Shown piece after piece: positions 45,327 through 60,734 of a stretch of DNA of 64,000 nucleotides (position 1 is the first letter of the stretch; every line of letters begins with the position of its first letter). Origin of the DNA: Fusarium oxysporum f. sp. lycopersici 4287 (Eukaryota > Ascomycota > Sordariomycetes > Hypocreales > Nectriaceae); the NCBI RefSeq assembly GCF_000149955.1, contig NC_030990.1, positions 2,686,627-2,750,626 on the forward strand. Reading direction: 5' to 3'. Both the position numbers and the translations under genes were made by a program. The notes beneath the pieces are model-generated. The model ran no database searches. It saw only the letters and a list, made by a program, of their open reading frames with translations, and was not told the origin of the DNA.

Positions 45327-48300
45327 CCGGAACTGAAAGCTTCCACCGTCTCGCTTCCAGTCGACATGCTTGTCGTCGATATTCAGTAGGTAGGGCAATG
45401 GGGTCTGAAACTCGTTCTAAATCTTTCGGCCGAAATGGTCGACTGCGTAACAGCTGTCAGATCAAAACTCCCACGCTGCTTTTAACGATGGACGGAGGAT
45501 TGACCAGAACGATTGACCTCAGCTTCTCCTGAAACAGCACCTGCAGTAGCTTGCAGCTCCAACGATTGATGGCTCGAGTGACAAAGATAGAGAACATATC
45601 CGTACATACATAGAAGAGCTGGCAACTAGTCCTTTCCTAGTCGGGCCAGGACCTGTTCGATTCGTGCGAGCCCATGTGTTGTTCGAGATGGTCGGGAAAG
45701 GTGAAAGCTGCTGGGATAGTTACTCAAGAAACGGGGTTGCGATGGTGGTCATTGTCGACATCCCGGCGATGTTTCAGGTCGCTCACTCGTTGTGGGACTG
45801 TACCGAACCGTGGGGGACAATTAATCCTTGTCCGTTTCCTTCCCACTCGCGTAGAGCACCAGGAAGCAGATCTTGTAAATTTGCCGAAAACACTAGAAGG
45901 CATTGTTTCTGAGTAACTACCTAGTCCAGTCCATCCCGATCACATCTACTCAATTGTTGATTTAGCCATCAGGAGTCACTGTGCGTGCCCCTGAGTCTGC
46001 AAGGGCGGCAAGAAACCCCCTCAAAGTAAACCCGACATTCCAACGAGTTTCTTGGAATTTAGGAAAGGTCTCTTTAGTTGAAGACAGTGGCAGACATCAT
46101 ACGCTCCGGCTTGGCAGCATATAATTAACGATGAAAAAACGCCGTCGTGTCAGTTTCAGGGAACCCTGGCTCAACAGCATACGACGTCAGTTGTCAGGAA
46201 GTGTCTCTAGATTTGACAGACTCTGAGATTTAAAAAGAGGGCATCGATTGTTACACAGCAGATATGATCAAACTCTACCGTAATAATAGCGCTTCTATGA
46301 TGCAGAGAAGACAGTACGAGATACATAAGGATGAATATCTGGAAAGCAATTTGCAGATGGAAACGGACATGCAGCTGATGAATAAGAAGTTGAATCGATG
46401 CCTTGATTGGCCAATGATTTGATTGGCTCCCTGTCTCTCAGACATCGCCCATGGTAAAACGGCTGACATGAGATAGACCCGTCTGATCAGGGTCGATCTT
46501 GTGGAGGATGATCACCGTTGTTTGTGAGTTCTAGTCCACACCTGAACAGGCTGCCGCTGAGCACTGAGGAAGTGATATTATTTGTTGAAGCTCACGTAGA
46601 GGATTCCCAAAGGAGGAATGTAGGTCTAATGCAGAAGGGCACTTCAGGAAGGCGAGCATGCCCCTCAAGAGGTTTACCCATCCCTAGGTATCTGTGGGTA
46701 TAATGTCGCATACGTCGATATCTTGTTGTAGGGTATGGACGCCAACTGATTACAGGGAATAGCTGGTGATGAAGTCGAGCTATGTGAAACTGTATTCGAG
46801 TGGTGTCGTCTCGCCTGTACTCTGTATGTACGGAGTAGTGCCAGTATGTATGACCTGCCCCGATTGATATTGCCAGGTCGTTTTTGTACGCCGGCACAAA
46901 TTTGAGGAATGCGGTTATGGAGCCAACGAAGGACATATTAAGAGACTAATGGTTGCTTTTTGCGGTGGCCCTAACGCTATGCAAACAAGTCGAGCTGGGC
47001 CGCTTAAGGCCTCGGGACGCTAAGTGGTTAGGGGCTCTGTCGTGCTTCGTTAGATCGCATGGGGCCGCAGATAGCGGGAGTCTAGTACTTGTCCTGGCAC
47101 GGATAGAGACTGTCGATATCAAAAGCTGAGGACGAGATGGCTGTGCTGTCGTGGGTGGTGTAGATTGTAATGTTCTTGGTCTAGAAAGAGAAATAAGGTA
47201 ATCAATCAAGGTTTCAAGACAAATCTGAGGCATCTTGCATGAATGATGGGCAGTATCAGCTGTGAGGGTGTCTACCATTTCCCACGTCAGCGGATGACCG
47301 GTTGCCCATGAGTGTTCCATCCGTAACGCCATGAGCTCTATTTTCATCTCATACTTCATGCACTGTCATCGCTAGTATCGACAGCGTGTATCGGATCGGC
47401 CTTCATTTCCACCTTTTGCCTCTCAGGGCACCCGTCTCTTCTTATTTAGGATTCTTATTTAGGAGGCGGCGCATGCCGCTCAAATTGCAACCCAAGCAAT
47501 GGCACGATGGTCTCGCAAACCAATAACCACTAGTTAGGTACTCAATCTGTCGTCTTGTTCTCTACTGAGGTAACATTGTAAACTTGCTCAATTCTGCTGT
47601 GCCTTTCTTGTATGTATGGATGCAGACACGTTCCGCAACTTACCTTAGCTACGCGAGAGAAACATACAGGGAGCCCCTGTCTCAACAATGCCCCGGAATG
47701 CCCTGTACCCGGCCTCGAGCCACGAGGCAAGATACCCAGATCCCAGACCGTTGGAGCCTCTATCGAGGCCATTGTCGTGTTACCTCCCCAGTCGATGGAA
47801 TCCAGCACCCATCCTTGGCAACGACAGTCTTGTCATCTTGATGGGCTCGTGCGTTTCGATCTTGAGGCATCACCCTTGTCTTGTCGTGACATGGACTTGG
47901 CTTCAACTGAAGTGTCATGTCCAGGGTTCTCAGCGGTGCGGTGCATCGAACCGAGTCCTATGTATGTCCGTTGTTCTCAATTCTGCTTCGTTCGTCTGCT
48001 CGACAAGGGTCTGCAAGAGAGAGTGCAACGATAGGTGCAGGTGAACGACCCACCCCTGTCTAGTCGAATACCAAAGAGCTCTTTGAGATCGGTTCTGCTG
48101 GCTCTCAGGCTATACACGACACAGATGGCAAAGCTACAGTCTCCCCGCTTTGGCTCCACGCAACGTTTGGGAGCATTGGGAATCCCAAGCGGCTTGCCCA
48201 TTCATCACCCTGATCCAATTCACCGCTCGAGCTATGTATGAATGGTCTGTGTCTGCCAGACACTACTGAACCAGTGGACTGTAGGTGCTGTCTGTATCTC

Positions 48301-48986
48301 ATTCCCCTCCCCCGCCAGGGCCCTTGTCAGCTTGACATGCCTTACAAGGGCCCCCCTCTCGTCCCTCCTTGTCATCCAGCGTGGCATTGAACGTCTCGTC
48401 GCGCTTCAAGAACCCGCAAATGGTCCCTGTCCCGCACCATCAAGCGCGGTTTCGCATGGCGTGCGTCTCATGTCTATGTCTATCCTGCTGAGCCGACATT
48501 AATAGGTGCCAGTCGCCCACCCACTCGGACCGCTCCAAGCCCATGTGTACTGTGCTGTATGTATTTGTTTCAAACCCTCTCGTCCTCCCATTCTTCCTCC
48601 TCTCCAGTCTCTGGATTCCTGCTCGCCCTTTTCGGACGGCAAGGGCGACTTTTTCCCGCGATGCCATAAGCTGTCAACCAACTCCCTCCTTTCTTCTCAC
48701 ACTCGTTTGGCTGTTTCACGCCGTGTCTTAATGCGCCCTTGACGCAAAGAAACCAAGCTCATCGACCGGATGATAGGCCAGGCTGCCCTTGTATAGATGA
48801 GCGCACGGATTGTGAGCCTGTTTTACGAGCGCTCCTTCATGAATATGCGCCAGGGCATGTCATCTGTCTATCTCTGACCGCTTTTACCTGGACATTCCAT
48901 TCTGTTACCTTCGCTTAAGACCCTTTTGTCATATTTTTACTTCTCTATTCGATCCGCAGCTTGCTGTCCTCCTTCACGTTTCCAAC
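45327..48986. other. 3.6-kb intergenic region
   Basis: No supported gene. A 137-residue minus-strand frame at 46946-47359 has a plausible N-terminus but a low-complexity Arg/Ser/Pro tail and no recognisable domain. The last 500 bases are pyrimidine-rich and form the leader of the gene at 48987. No tRNA-like sequence is seen. Confidence 0.55.
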
Positions 48987-51047
48987 ATGAAGAAGCCGTG
49001 GAGATCAGCAGCCAACACTGCTCCCACTGCTCAGCCTGTTGATATGCAGCAGTCCAATATCCGCGGCAGGATATCTGGGCCTGTCCCTATTTCGACTTCT
49101 TTGGATGACGAGTTCCCAATTCGCAACCCAGGTACCAACATGGCTACGCCTGTCCAGGGTGAATTCAAAGAATCCCAGACTGAGCCCACCCTATCGCGCA
49201 ACGATTTCAGATCTCCCACGTTCCCAGAGCATCGTCGAAATGGACCTCACGCTTTCAGGGAAGAGCCGAGGTCCTCGTTGCATGCTCGACAGCCCGGCAC
49301 AATAAGTCGCTTGCAAAAGGCTGAACCATCTAACAATGTGCGGCATTCCTTCGTCAGCGCGGACACAAGGGACAAGGAGCGCCCTCAACGGAAGCAGTCA
49401 ACTCTCCGAGGCGCTTTGGGGAAGCTTTTTAATCGAAAAAAGAAACCAAGCGGCAACGAAAGTTCCAACAATACTGATTCAGAAACCGGTTCCACGCCAA
49501 TGCGCCCCGGGCCATACCGTCGATCAACGGGTGAAGATGGCCAAGACTCGGTGCCTAGTTTAAGCCGCAGGGACAGGTCAGCTCCCAGGTCACGGACTCG
49601 ACCTTTCCCAGGAGCAGAATCCAAGCGATCAGCTTCCCTGCCCATCACTGAATTTGATCGGGCGTTAAGATCCCACTCTATTCGCCCAGAAGATGTTCGC
49701 GCCATCGAGAGCGCGCGCAACTCACTGAGCGCTGACTTTGGTGTATCGCACGCTCGGATAAGTGCAACCAGGTTGCGTGAGTACAACTTGGCGGGCCTTT
49801 CACCGCGACCTGCTAGTAGCCATGGCCGGGAGAGTCGGCAAGACCAGAGCGATGACAACGCTCACGAGATTGGCCGTGCAATCACCAGCGACCTCCCTGG
49901 TGTACGCCGAAGATCGCGGAGCTTATCGGGGCTACCAGATGAAAGCCATGGCCATACTCGTCGACGCAGTGATGAGATTAAATATTGGAGGGAGAGTTAC
50001 GGCCCAACCTTCATGTCCCCAGTGTCTTCAAACCCCGCAGAAGGAGAAGGCATCGCCATAGAAGAAATCGAACAGGCCCAGCAAGTAGAAGACGCTCCAA
50101 AACAAACAGAGGCAGAGCCTTTCAATTTTGGATCCTTTGCAGACATGAAGCAGGTGGGAGGCATGAAAATCACACATGCAGCAAACCTAGAAACCCGGAT
50201 AAACAATCTCGAATCTCGAGTCTATCGGTTGGAGCAGGCTCTCGACCGAATGTGTGATGCTGCTCCAGGCTGGCAGTCACACCAAGGGCCACCAGATCGA
50301 CCTGCGCCCCCAATCCCGATTGGTGGTCAAACCAACACGGATTTGCCAGATCACCAGGCTGATCGAAGCAGATGGGACCATAGAAAGAGCTTCGGTCGTT
50401 CCAGCGGCCACCCAAATTATTCAAAAGCAGGCCAGAGGGGAAGCGTGTTGCTTGACCCGCATTCTTCGGCTATTCTGAGTGACAGCAACAAAGACCGTCC
50501 CACCTCGACTGCAACAATTCGTGGTGCAGCTAGTCTCCCGAGCCTTCTTAAGAACACCCCCGAGGTCTTTACCATGGACCATTATACAACACTCCTTGCC
50601 CTGATTCATACCGAACGCTCAGCTCGAGAAGCTCTAGAGACTCAGGTTAAGACGCTTGGCCACCAACTGAGCATCTTGTCCCATTCGGTAAACACGAATA
50701 GCGGATTCGATCCGCCCCCGACAGCCAAATCCTTCGGTGACAGATCTGCGTTTGACCACGACGATGACGACGATAATCTCACATCCTTGGCGATCATGAC
50801 AAGATCGCGAAGTCGACATATCGACCCCGAGGACTCGGGTATTGGAACCGGCCATGGAGACGAGAGCGAATACTCTGACACTTTTGAAACCCCTCGTGAA
50901 GAGGGACATAGCTTCGGAGCGTTCGGTGAAGATCTGGACAAGGAAGATCTGGCGCAAACCAAGGCGGCACGAACGCTTTCCCTGTCACAACTCACTATGG
51001 GTCGGGGCACTCAGAAGTCTTCACAGCAGGTTCATCGGGTGATATAA
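48987..51047 (+). CDS. Hypothetical protein, disordered with short coiled coils
   Basis: An uninterrupted 686-codon frame with coding-like composition throughout; no known domain is recognised. The N-terminal 280 residues are rich in Ser, Arg and Pro, with basic patches such as ALGKLFNRKKKPSG. A segment around 235-265 (ITEFDRALRSHSIRPEDVRAIESARNSLSADFGVS) looks ordered and may be conserved. Two heptad-type segments follow: NLETRINNLESRVYRLEQALDRM (about 403-425) and HTERSAREALETQVKTLGHQLSILSHSV (about 542-569). An acidic run (DHDDDDDN) and a Ser/Thr-rich C-terminal region (DSGIGTGHGDESEYSDTFETP) complete it. The pattern suggests a scaffold or cytoskeleton-linked protein, but that is a guess. 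The ATG follows a pyrimidine-rich leader and is the first in frame. Confidence 0.8.
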   Translation: MKKPWRSAANTAPTAQPVDMQQSNIRGRISGPVPISTSLDDEFPIRNPGTNMATPVQGEFKESQTEPTLSRNDFRSPTFPEHRRNGPHAFREEPRSSLHARQPGTISRLQKAEPSNNVRHSFVSADTRDKERPQRKQSTLRGALGKLFNRKKKPSGNESSNNTDSETGSTPMRPGPYRRSTGEDGQDSVPSLSRRDRSAPRSRTRPFPGAESKRSASLPITEFDRALRSHSIRPEDVRAIESARNSLSADFGVSHARISATRLREYNLAGLSPRPASSHGRESRQDQSDDNAHEIGRAITSDLPGVRRRSRSLSGLPDESHGHTRRRSDEIKYWRESYGPTFMSPVSSNPAEGEGIAIEEIEQAQQVEDAPKQTEAEPFNFGSFADMKQVGGMKITHAANLETRINNLESRVYRLEQALDRMCDAAPGWQSHQGPPDRPAPPIPIGGQTNTDLPDHQADRSRWDHRKSFGRSSGHPNYSKAGQRGSVLLDPHSSAILSDSNKDRPTSTATIRGAASLPSLLKNTPEVFTMDHYTTLLALIHTERSAREALETQVKTLGHQLSILSHSVNTNSGFDPPPTAKSFGDRSAFDHDDDDDNLTSLAIMTRSRSRHIDPEDSGIGTGHGDESEYSDTFETPREEGHSFGAFGEDLDKEDLAQTKAARTLSLSQLTMGRGTQKSSQQVHRVI

Positions 51048-51655
51048 CCAGTTACGTCCTCTTCACGGAGCACGTTGCACCATCGAGGCGCTCCAAAAAC
51101 TAACATCCCCGATCACACATATCTCTCTTATCCAATAATACCTACCTTAGTTGTACGATATTTGGTGGCATATGACTTATGACCTCTCTACGACGACCGC
51201 CTTTGTTATCGACCGCCTTCTTCCTCATCATGGAGCACATCCCTACCGCCACACTCATTAAACCTATTTACTTGTCATATATACTCTTTTACAAGGGGCG
51301 TCTCGATAGACATAGCGCAGCGCTTTGGAACGTTTGGCATGCTATTGTTGTTTCTGTTTTTTTTTTTTTTTTTTTTTTTTCGTCTTTATTCTGCATTGAA
51401 TACCCACCCAGTTATGGGTGTCAGGCTGGCGTACTAGGAACTTTTGGGCGAAACAGCGACACGTCATTTTGAATTAGCGATTGAAGGTCATCTTTGAGAA
51501 TAATAAATCAAGAACCATGACTACCTATTGCCATTGCCATTCTGGCACGAATTCTTGGCTCTACTTGTCTTCTACTGCATGTGACGGCCTCGTTGCATCT
51601 GCATGCTTTGATCTACTTGATTACTTTTGATGATTCGTAAATGATTTCTATGTTC
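51048..51655. other. Convergent intergenic region
   Basis: About 600 bp between the hypothetical gene and OCT1. It contains a 24-base T run at 51357-51380 and no supported gene. Confidence 0.6.
51357..51380. repeat. Poly-T tract, 24 bases
   Basis: An uninterrupted run of T in the convergent 3' regions. It may be a polyadenylation-linked tract of the minus-strand gene or a simple repeat; its exact length may be affected by sequencing. Confidence 0.9.
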
Positions 51656-54022
51656 CTATGGGTGGTGGTCATCCTTTATTCCCCAGCTCCCAACCAAGGC
51701 CATGGATTTCTCGTCACCAGGTGCGAGTCTCTCATCCTGAAGCGTGTCGGCGAGACAAGTCCAAGGGTCCCTGCCGCCTCCCCATTTTAGCAGGTTCTCC
51801 TTCAACCGCTCTCCGTTTTCGCGATTGATGGCACCTCCATTCTCACCAGCCTTGAACACAACACGCCAAACACGCTCGGCGAGTACACGGTCAAAGAGAT
51901 AACTATAGTAGGTACTTCCGTAACTATGCAGGTGGCCAAAGAATCCCTGCCAGCAAGTATTTGGCGGATCTCGAGGACCATGGGCAAAGCGAGCCTTGAT
52001 ATCATGGAAAACAGCGGTTGAGTCAAACTCTGCATCCCGCATAGTTGAGGCATGGTAGGCCTGGTCTACCATTGCAAGAATGATCTGGTTCTCTGTTTCC
52101 AAGCCTTCGAATCGTTTAGTCAACCGGATTCTTTCAGCAACGAGTTCGTAAGGTAAAGGTCGGTCCGACTTCCAGTGACGTGCAAAGAGAGATAGGACAG
52201 TAGGATCAGCAGCGAAGTGCTCCATAAGTGTCGATGGTAGTTCAGCAAAGTCGGTCGCACAACGAGTCCCAGAGACATTCTGGAAGCTAGTTCGTGCAAG
52301 AACAGAGTGAATAGCATGGCCCATTTCGTGGAACAGGGTCTCGACAGATTGATAGGATAGCAAAGAGGGCTCCTTAGAGTTCTCACTTGGCTGAAAATCA
52401 CAGACAAGTGCAATAGTAGGCAGTTGCTTCAGTACACCGTCCGCGGAGGATGTCTCCATGCCATCGTTGGCTGCCATCTCGGGTGACTCGAAACTTGGCC
52501 CACTACTGTCATGATCAGCAGCGACCTCTGCTATTTCCTCGGGGAGAATCTCCCGGGAACATCTGACTGTAAAATGAGCGGGATTGCCGGACTTTTGTGG
52601 GCGATGAAACAAATCGCAATAGAGAACAGCAATTAGTTCCCCCTTATCAGTGACAACATCAAGTCGTTTCACTTCAGGGTGCCATGTCTCACCAGGAAGA
52701 GTCTCCCGCAACACAAGACGGATACCATAAAGCCGATCAAAGAGTCTCGATAGGCCTTGTATGACAGTCCCAACAGAAAAAAATGCGTTGAGCTGATCTT
52801 CTTGTCGCTGTCTAGACCTCAGGTCAACTCTGATTTTCTCCATATAAAAATCTTTGTCCCAGGCTTGGAGTGGGACGTCTGGAAGGTTGAGTCTGTCTCG
52901 CTTCTTCAAAACCAGTTCTTGCAGTTCGGCCTGGACTACCGGTGTGTTGTTATTTCTTAGAGCAAGGAGAAACTCCATTACAGACGCAGGAGTCTTGGCC
53001 ATCATGCGGTCCTTCAGGGCCATGTGACCATAACTTTCGAAACCTGCAAGCTCTGCGAGCTCACCTCTCAGCTTTAACATTGCCTCGAGGTACAAAACAG
53101 TCTCCCGAGACGCGGTTCGTTGGGCCAGGTAAATTTCTTTGCGAGTCTCCTCGTCATGCACACTTTGAAGTGCTCCTATTGCATCTGAGCTCAGAGTGGG
53201 TAGCGTGATGTTCTGTCGTACTTTGAGCGTGGCTGCGATGCCTGGGTAAAGGCCATAGAACTTATAAGCCGGAAGGGTAATTTGTTTTCTTGCTGGCTGC
53301 ATTCCCTGTGCAAAAGCCGATCCTATTTCGCTGATACGCGAGGACAAATCCACGAATCTGTCTCGTGAAGCTTTTGGCAAATTTACAGCAGATTTCATGA
53401 AGTCCAACTTGAGCTGTAAAGCCACAGTTCTCTCTTCTTCCGACCACACCTTTGTAACTTCGGGGATAGATAGCGCCTGACTTAACTGATCACTGAGACC
53501 AGTCATGGTATTAAGCTGGTTCATGTACTGATATACCATACCCCATGCGTTGGCAGCCGCTTCCTGGAACCGGCTATCTGGATGCGTCATACGAACGAAA
53601 TCTGCGAGGTCCAGTACACGGCACAATAGATCGCTAAGCCGATCAAGGTCGCGGACCACCGCACAGTACTCATGTACGGAGGATGCACTTAGGACTTTAT
53701 TAACGATATTTTTTGCTCGTTCGAGGTTCTTCTGAGCGAACTGCTGGAAGCCACCAGGGCTGGTGAGGTATCGGTTCTTGAAGAGACCTTGGCTCTTCTT
53801 CAAGCTGAACTTGGGGAAAGTTCTGCCCGTGGGGGCGTCGAATAAGTTGCGTAAAACAGTATCATCGTGATTCGAGCTCGCGGTATGATCGACCGGTGTG
53901 CTTGGGGAGATAACCTGGGCTACTGCGGAGGCAATAGAGTTCCATCGCCGTTGTGGAGGTTTGGTCGTGTGTCGAACACATCTATTACAGATCCAGAGGC
54001 GGTTGCCCCTCGAACTCAGCAT
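51656..54022 (-). CDS. OCT1: Mitochondrial intermediate peptidase (M3 metallopeptidase)
   Basis: Oct1/MIP removes an octapeptide from precursors already cut by the matrix processing peptidase. This intronless minus-strand frame gives about 788 residues, the family's normal size. The chosen ATG at 54022 opens MLSSRGNRLWICNRCVRHTTKPPQRRWNS, a basic presequence without acidic residues; the longer in-frame start adds a hydrophobic stretch and was rejected. LRNLFDAPTG and GLFKNRYLTSPGGF are typical N-terminal MIP blocks. The zinc site is LFHEMGHAIHS with H565 and H569 as ligands, and the third ligand region follows in GTRCATDFAELPSTLMEHFA. The C-terminal block YGSTYYSYLFDRVLAERVW is also conserved. 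Substrates in yeast include respiratory-chain and mitochondrial translation proteins. It is divergent from MIC26/27 over 507 bp. Confidence 0.95.
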   Translation of the reverse strand: MLSSRGNRLWICNRCVRHTTKPPQRRWNSIASAVAQVISPSTPVDHTASSNHDDTVLRNLFDAPTGRTFPKFSLKKSQGLFKNRYLTSPGGFQQFAQKNLERAKNIVNKVLSASSVHEYCAVVRDLDRLSDLLCRVLDLADFVRMTHPDSRFQEAAANAWGMVYQYMNQLNTMTGLSDQLSQALSIPEVTKVWSEEERTVALQLKLDFMKSAVNLPKASRDRFVDLSSRISEIGSAFAQGMQPARKQITLPAYKFYGLYPGIAATLKVRQNITLPTLSSDAIGALQSVHDEETRKEIYLAQRTASRETVLYLEAMLKLRGELAELAGFESYGHMALKDRMMAKTPASVMEFLLALRNNNTPVVQAELQELVLKKRDRLNLPDVPLQAWDKDFYMEKIRVDLRSRQRQEDQLNAFFSVGTVIQGLSRLFDRLYGIRLVLRETLPGETWHPEVKRLDVVTDKGELIAVLYCDLFHRPQKSGNPAHFTVRCSREILPEEIAEVAADHDSSGPSFESPEMAANDGMETSSADGVLKQLPTIALVCDFQPSENSKEPSLLSYQSVETLFHEMGHAIHSVLARTSFQNVSGTRCATDFAELPSTLMEHFAADPTVLSLFARHWKSDRPLPYELVAERIRLTKRFEGLETENQIILAMVDQAYHASTMRDAEFDSTAVFHDIKARFAHGPRDPPNTCWQGFFGHLHSYGSTYYSYLFDRVLAERVWRVVFKAGENGGAINRENGERLKENLLKWGGGRDPWTCLADTLQDERLAPGDEKSMALVGSWGIKDDHHP

Positions 54023-54529
54023 TATCAATATGCAGATAAGATCGAACCCATGAATTGATCCAACAGCAATCGAAGTGATAATCCCGTATTCTCTCCCAAT
54101 GGCGGGGAAGAGTAGCAGAAATTGGAGTGAAAACACGGGTGGGATAAGGTAGGTAGGTAGGTATGCTTAATATTCTTTACTTTAGATCAAGAATTGAAGA
54201 TATCGGAGGAAGACTTTCAAAAGCGACTTTCCTGCCTTGTCGGGCTTTCCGGCTTCGGATCCGTCCCTTGTCGCCTTCCTTGTTTTAGCAGGGCATTTCC
54301 GCCCATAACTTGCAGCCTAAGGAAGGTAGGTTGAGTTGTGCCTTCCTGCACTACCTACTGGGATTGAAAATCTTAGTCATCCCATCAACGCCCCCAAGCT
54401 GGACTCTGAGTGGTCCAATAGAGCCTCCGTCCTAGATTTTCCGACAGTGATGATTGTGCTCACGAGCATCCGACGTCCATCTTGAATTCGCGTGACGTCT
54501 TTCTCACCCACTCGTCAATTGAGCGCACA
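54023..54529. promoter_or_regulatory. Divergent promoter OCT1 / MIC26-27
   Basis: A 507-bp interval between two divergent nuclear genes for mitochondrial proteins. It contains GGTAGGTAGGTAGGTA at 54148-54163 and another TACCTACT near 54350. Shared control is inferred from layout only. Confidence 0.5.
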
Positions 54530-55390
54530 ATGGCTTCACGAGTGGTGTTCTCGCGGGTCAGTAATACATCTGAGCTCTAGATAAGCTCCTTCGTGCTAAT
54601 TGATCTGTATAGCGCTCCCTGGCACCGCTGGCGACCATGGCCCTCGGCGGCATGGCACTGGCTCCGGCTACTGTTTTCGCCGAAGGTCCCAGTGACTTCA
54701 AGGTTTGTCATGGAGCATCAATGGACTTCAATAATTTTCCTAACAGCACTATAGCGAAAACCCATCTACGATGATTACGATATCCCGACAGCAAATCCCG
54801 CACCTGTAACACCACCACCACCCGTTGCTGCGACACCCGTTGAGCCGGTCGACGATGAGGAGAGGCATCACTCGCCTACTCCTACTGAGCGGCTGGCCGT
54901 CCATATCGGTAAAGGTCGCCTGGCCCTGTACGAGTACGCAGTAGCTGCTGAGAACAAGGTCAATGAGACCATGGATTCAGCCTTCAATCTCGAGCAATCC
55001 TTCACCAGTACCATCGCTTCACTGGCTCCCTCCCGTGAAAGCGGCGAGCAACTTATGCCCGGAGCCATTTACGTCCTGGTCGCTGCTATGGCCGGTAGTA
55101 TCATTACTCGCAATCGCAGCATTATCCTTCGCGCTTCGCTCCCCCTCGCCCTGGGTATCGGCGCTGGCTGGACCGTTCTCCCTGTCACCATGCGCAACAT
55201 CTCCGACCTCACCTGGAAGTACGAGCAGAGGTTCCCTGTTATTGCCGAGTCTCACGTCCGCCTGCGTGAGAGTATCGTCAACAGCGTCAGCTTTGCCAAG
55301 GCGCATAGCCAGGTTGGTGTCCGTTATGTCGACGAAAAAGTGACAGACGCACGAGAGGCTGTTGAAGGCTGGGTCCAGAAGGGCAAATAA
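54530..55390 (+). CDS. MIC26: MICOS complex subunit Mic26/Mic27 (apolipoprotein O-like)
   Basis: MICOS holds cristae junctions at the mitochondrial inner membrane; Mic26/Mic27 subunits bind cardiolipin and regulate the Mic10 branch. Exons 54530-54556, 54613-54702 and 54755-55390 keep phase and give about 250 residues. The N-terminus MASRVVFSRSLAPLATMALGGMALAPATVFAEGP looks like a mitochondrial targeting and sorting segment. A Pro-rich linker and an ApoO-like domain follow, with the helix RLAVHIGKGRLALYEYAVAAENKVNETMDSAFNLEQSFTSTIASLAP and two hydrophobic segments (AIYVLVAAMAGSIITRNRSIILRASLPLALGIGAGWTVLPVTM). The C-terminal amphipathic part includes SFAKAHSQVGVRYVDEKV. Fungi vary in which of the two names is used. 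The tiny first exon (9 codons) rests on a GTCAGT donor and correct phase. Confidence 0.9.
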
Positions 55391-55747
55391 AGGATTTCAA
55401 AAAGCGAGATGAAATGAAATGTACTATTAAATAGAGTTCCCAAAAACTGTTCATTTGTATCAATGGCCGGTCCTGCTTAGCGCCAGCTACCAATATCTGT
55501 ATGTATTTTGAATAGGCTGGGTTTCCTTTCCTTTTTTGTTAATGAAAAAGAAAACATTCCTTGCCGTCCTTTCTCTATAATTTATTCATGACCTAATGAT
55601 GCGGCAGCTTTCTATATGCTCTGTTCCCAAGCTCTTGTCCTCTGAGCCTGTGTCCTTAACTCCATGTAATGCGAATCCAAGGCTTCTAACTCAACCGTAC
55701 GCCCCTTATCATTCCCTCGCCTTTGTACCATCCAACTGACCCTTTCC
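55391..55747. other. Convergent intergenic region MIC26-27 / DUS2
   Basis: About 360 bp between convergent stop codons. T-rich tracts are present; no gene is seen. Confidence 0.6.

Positions 55748-60734
<4,987 letters not shown>

Noticed and set aside
46946..47359. 137-residue minus-strand open frame with a plausible start (MKYEMKIELMALRMEHSW)
   Set aside because: Only the first part looks protein-like; the rest is low-complexity Arg/Ser/Pro, and no further exon was found. It remains possible but unsupported.
54023..54136. N-terminal extension of OCT1
   Set aside because: The extension adds a long hydrophobic stretch, while the ATG at 54022 gives a normal basic presequence.
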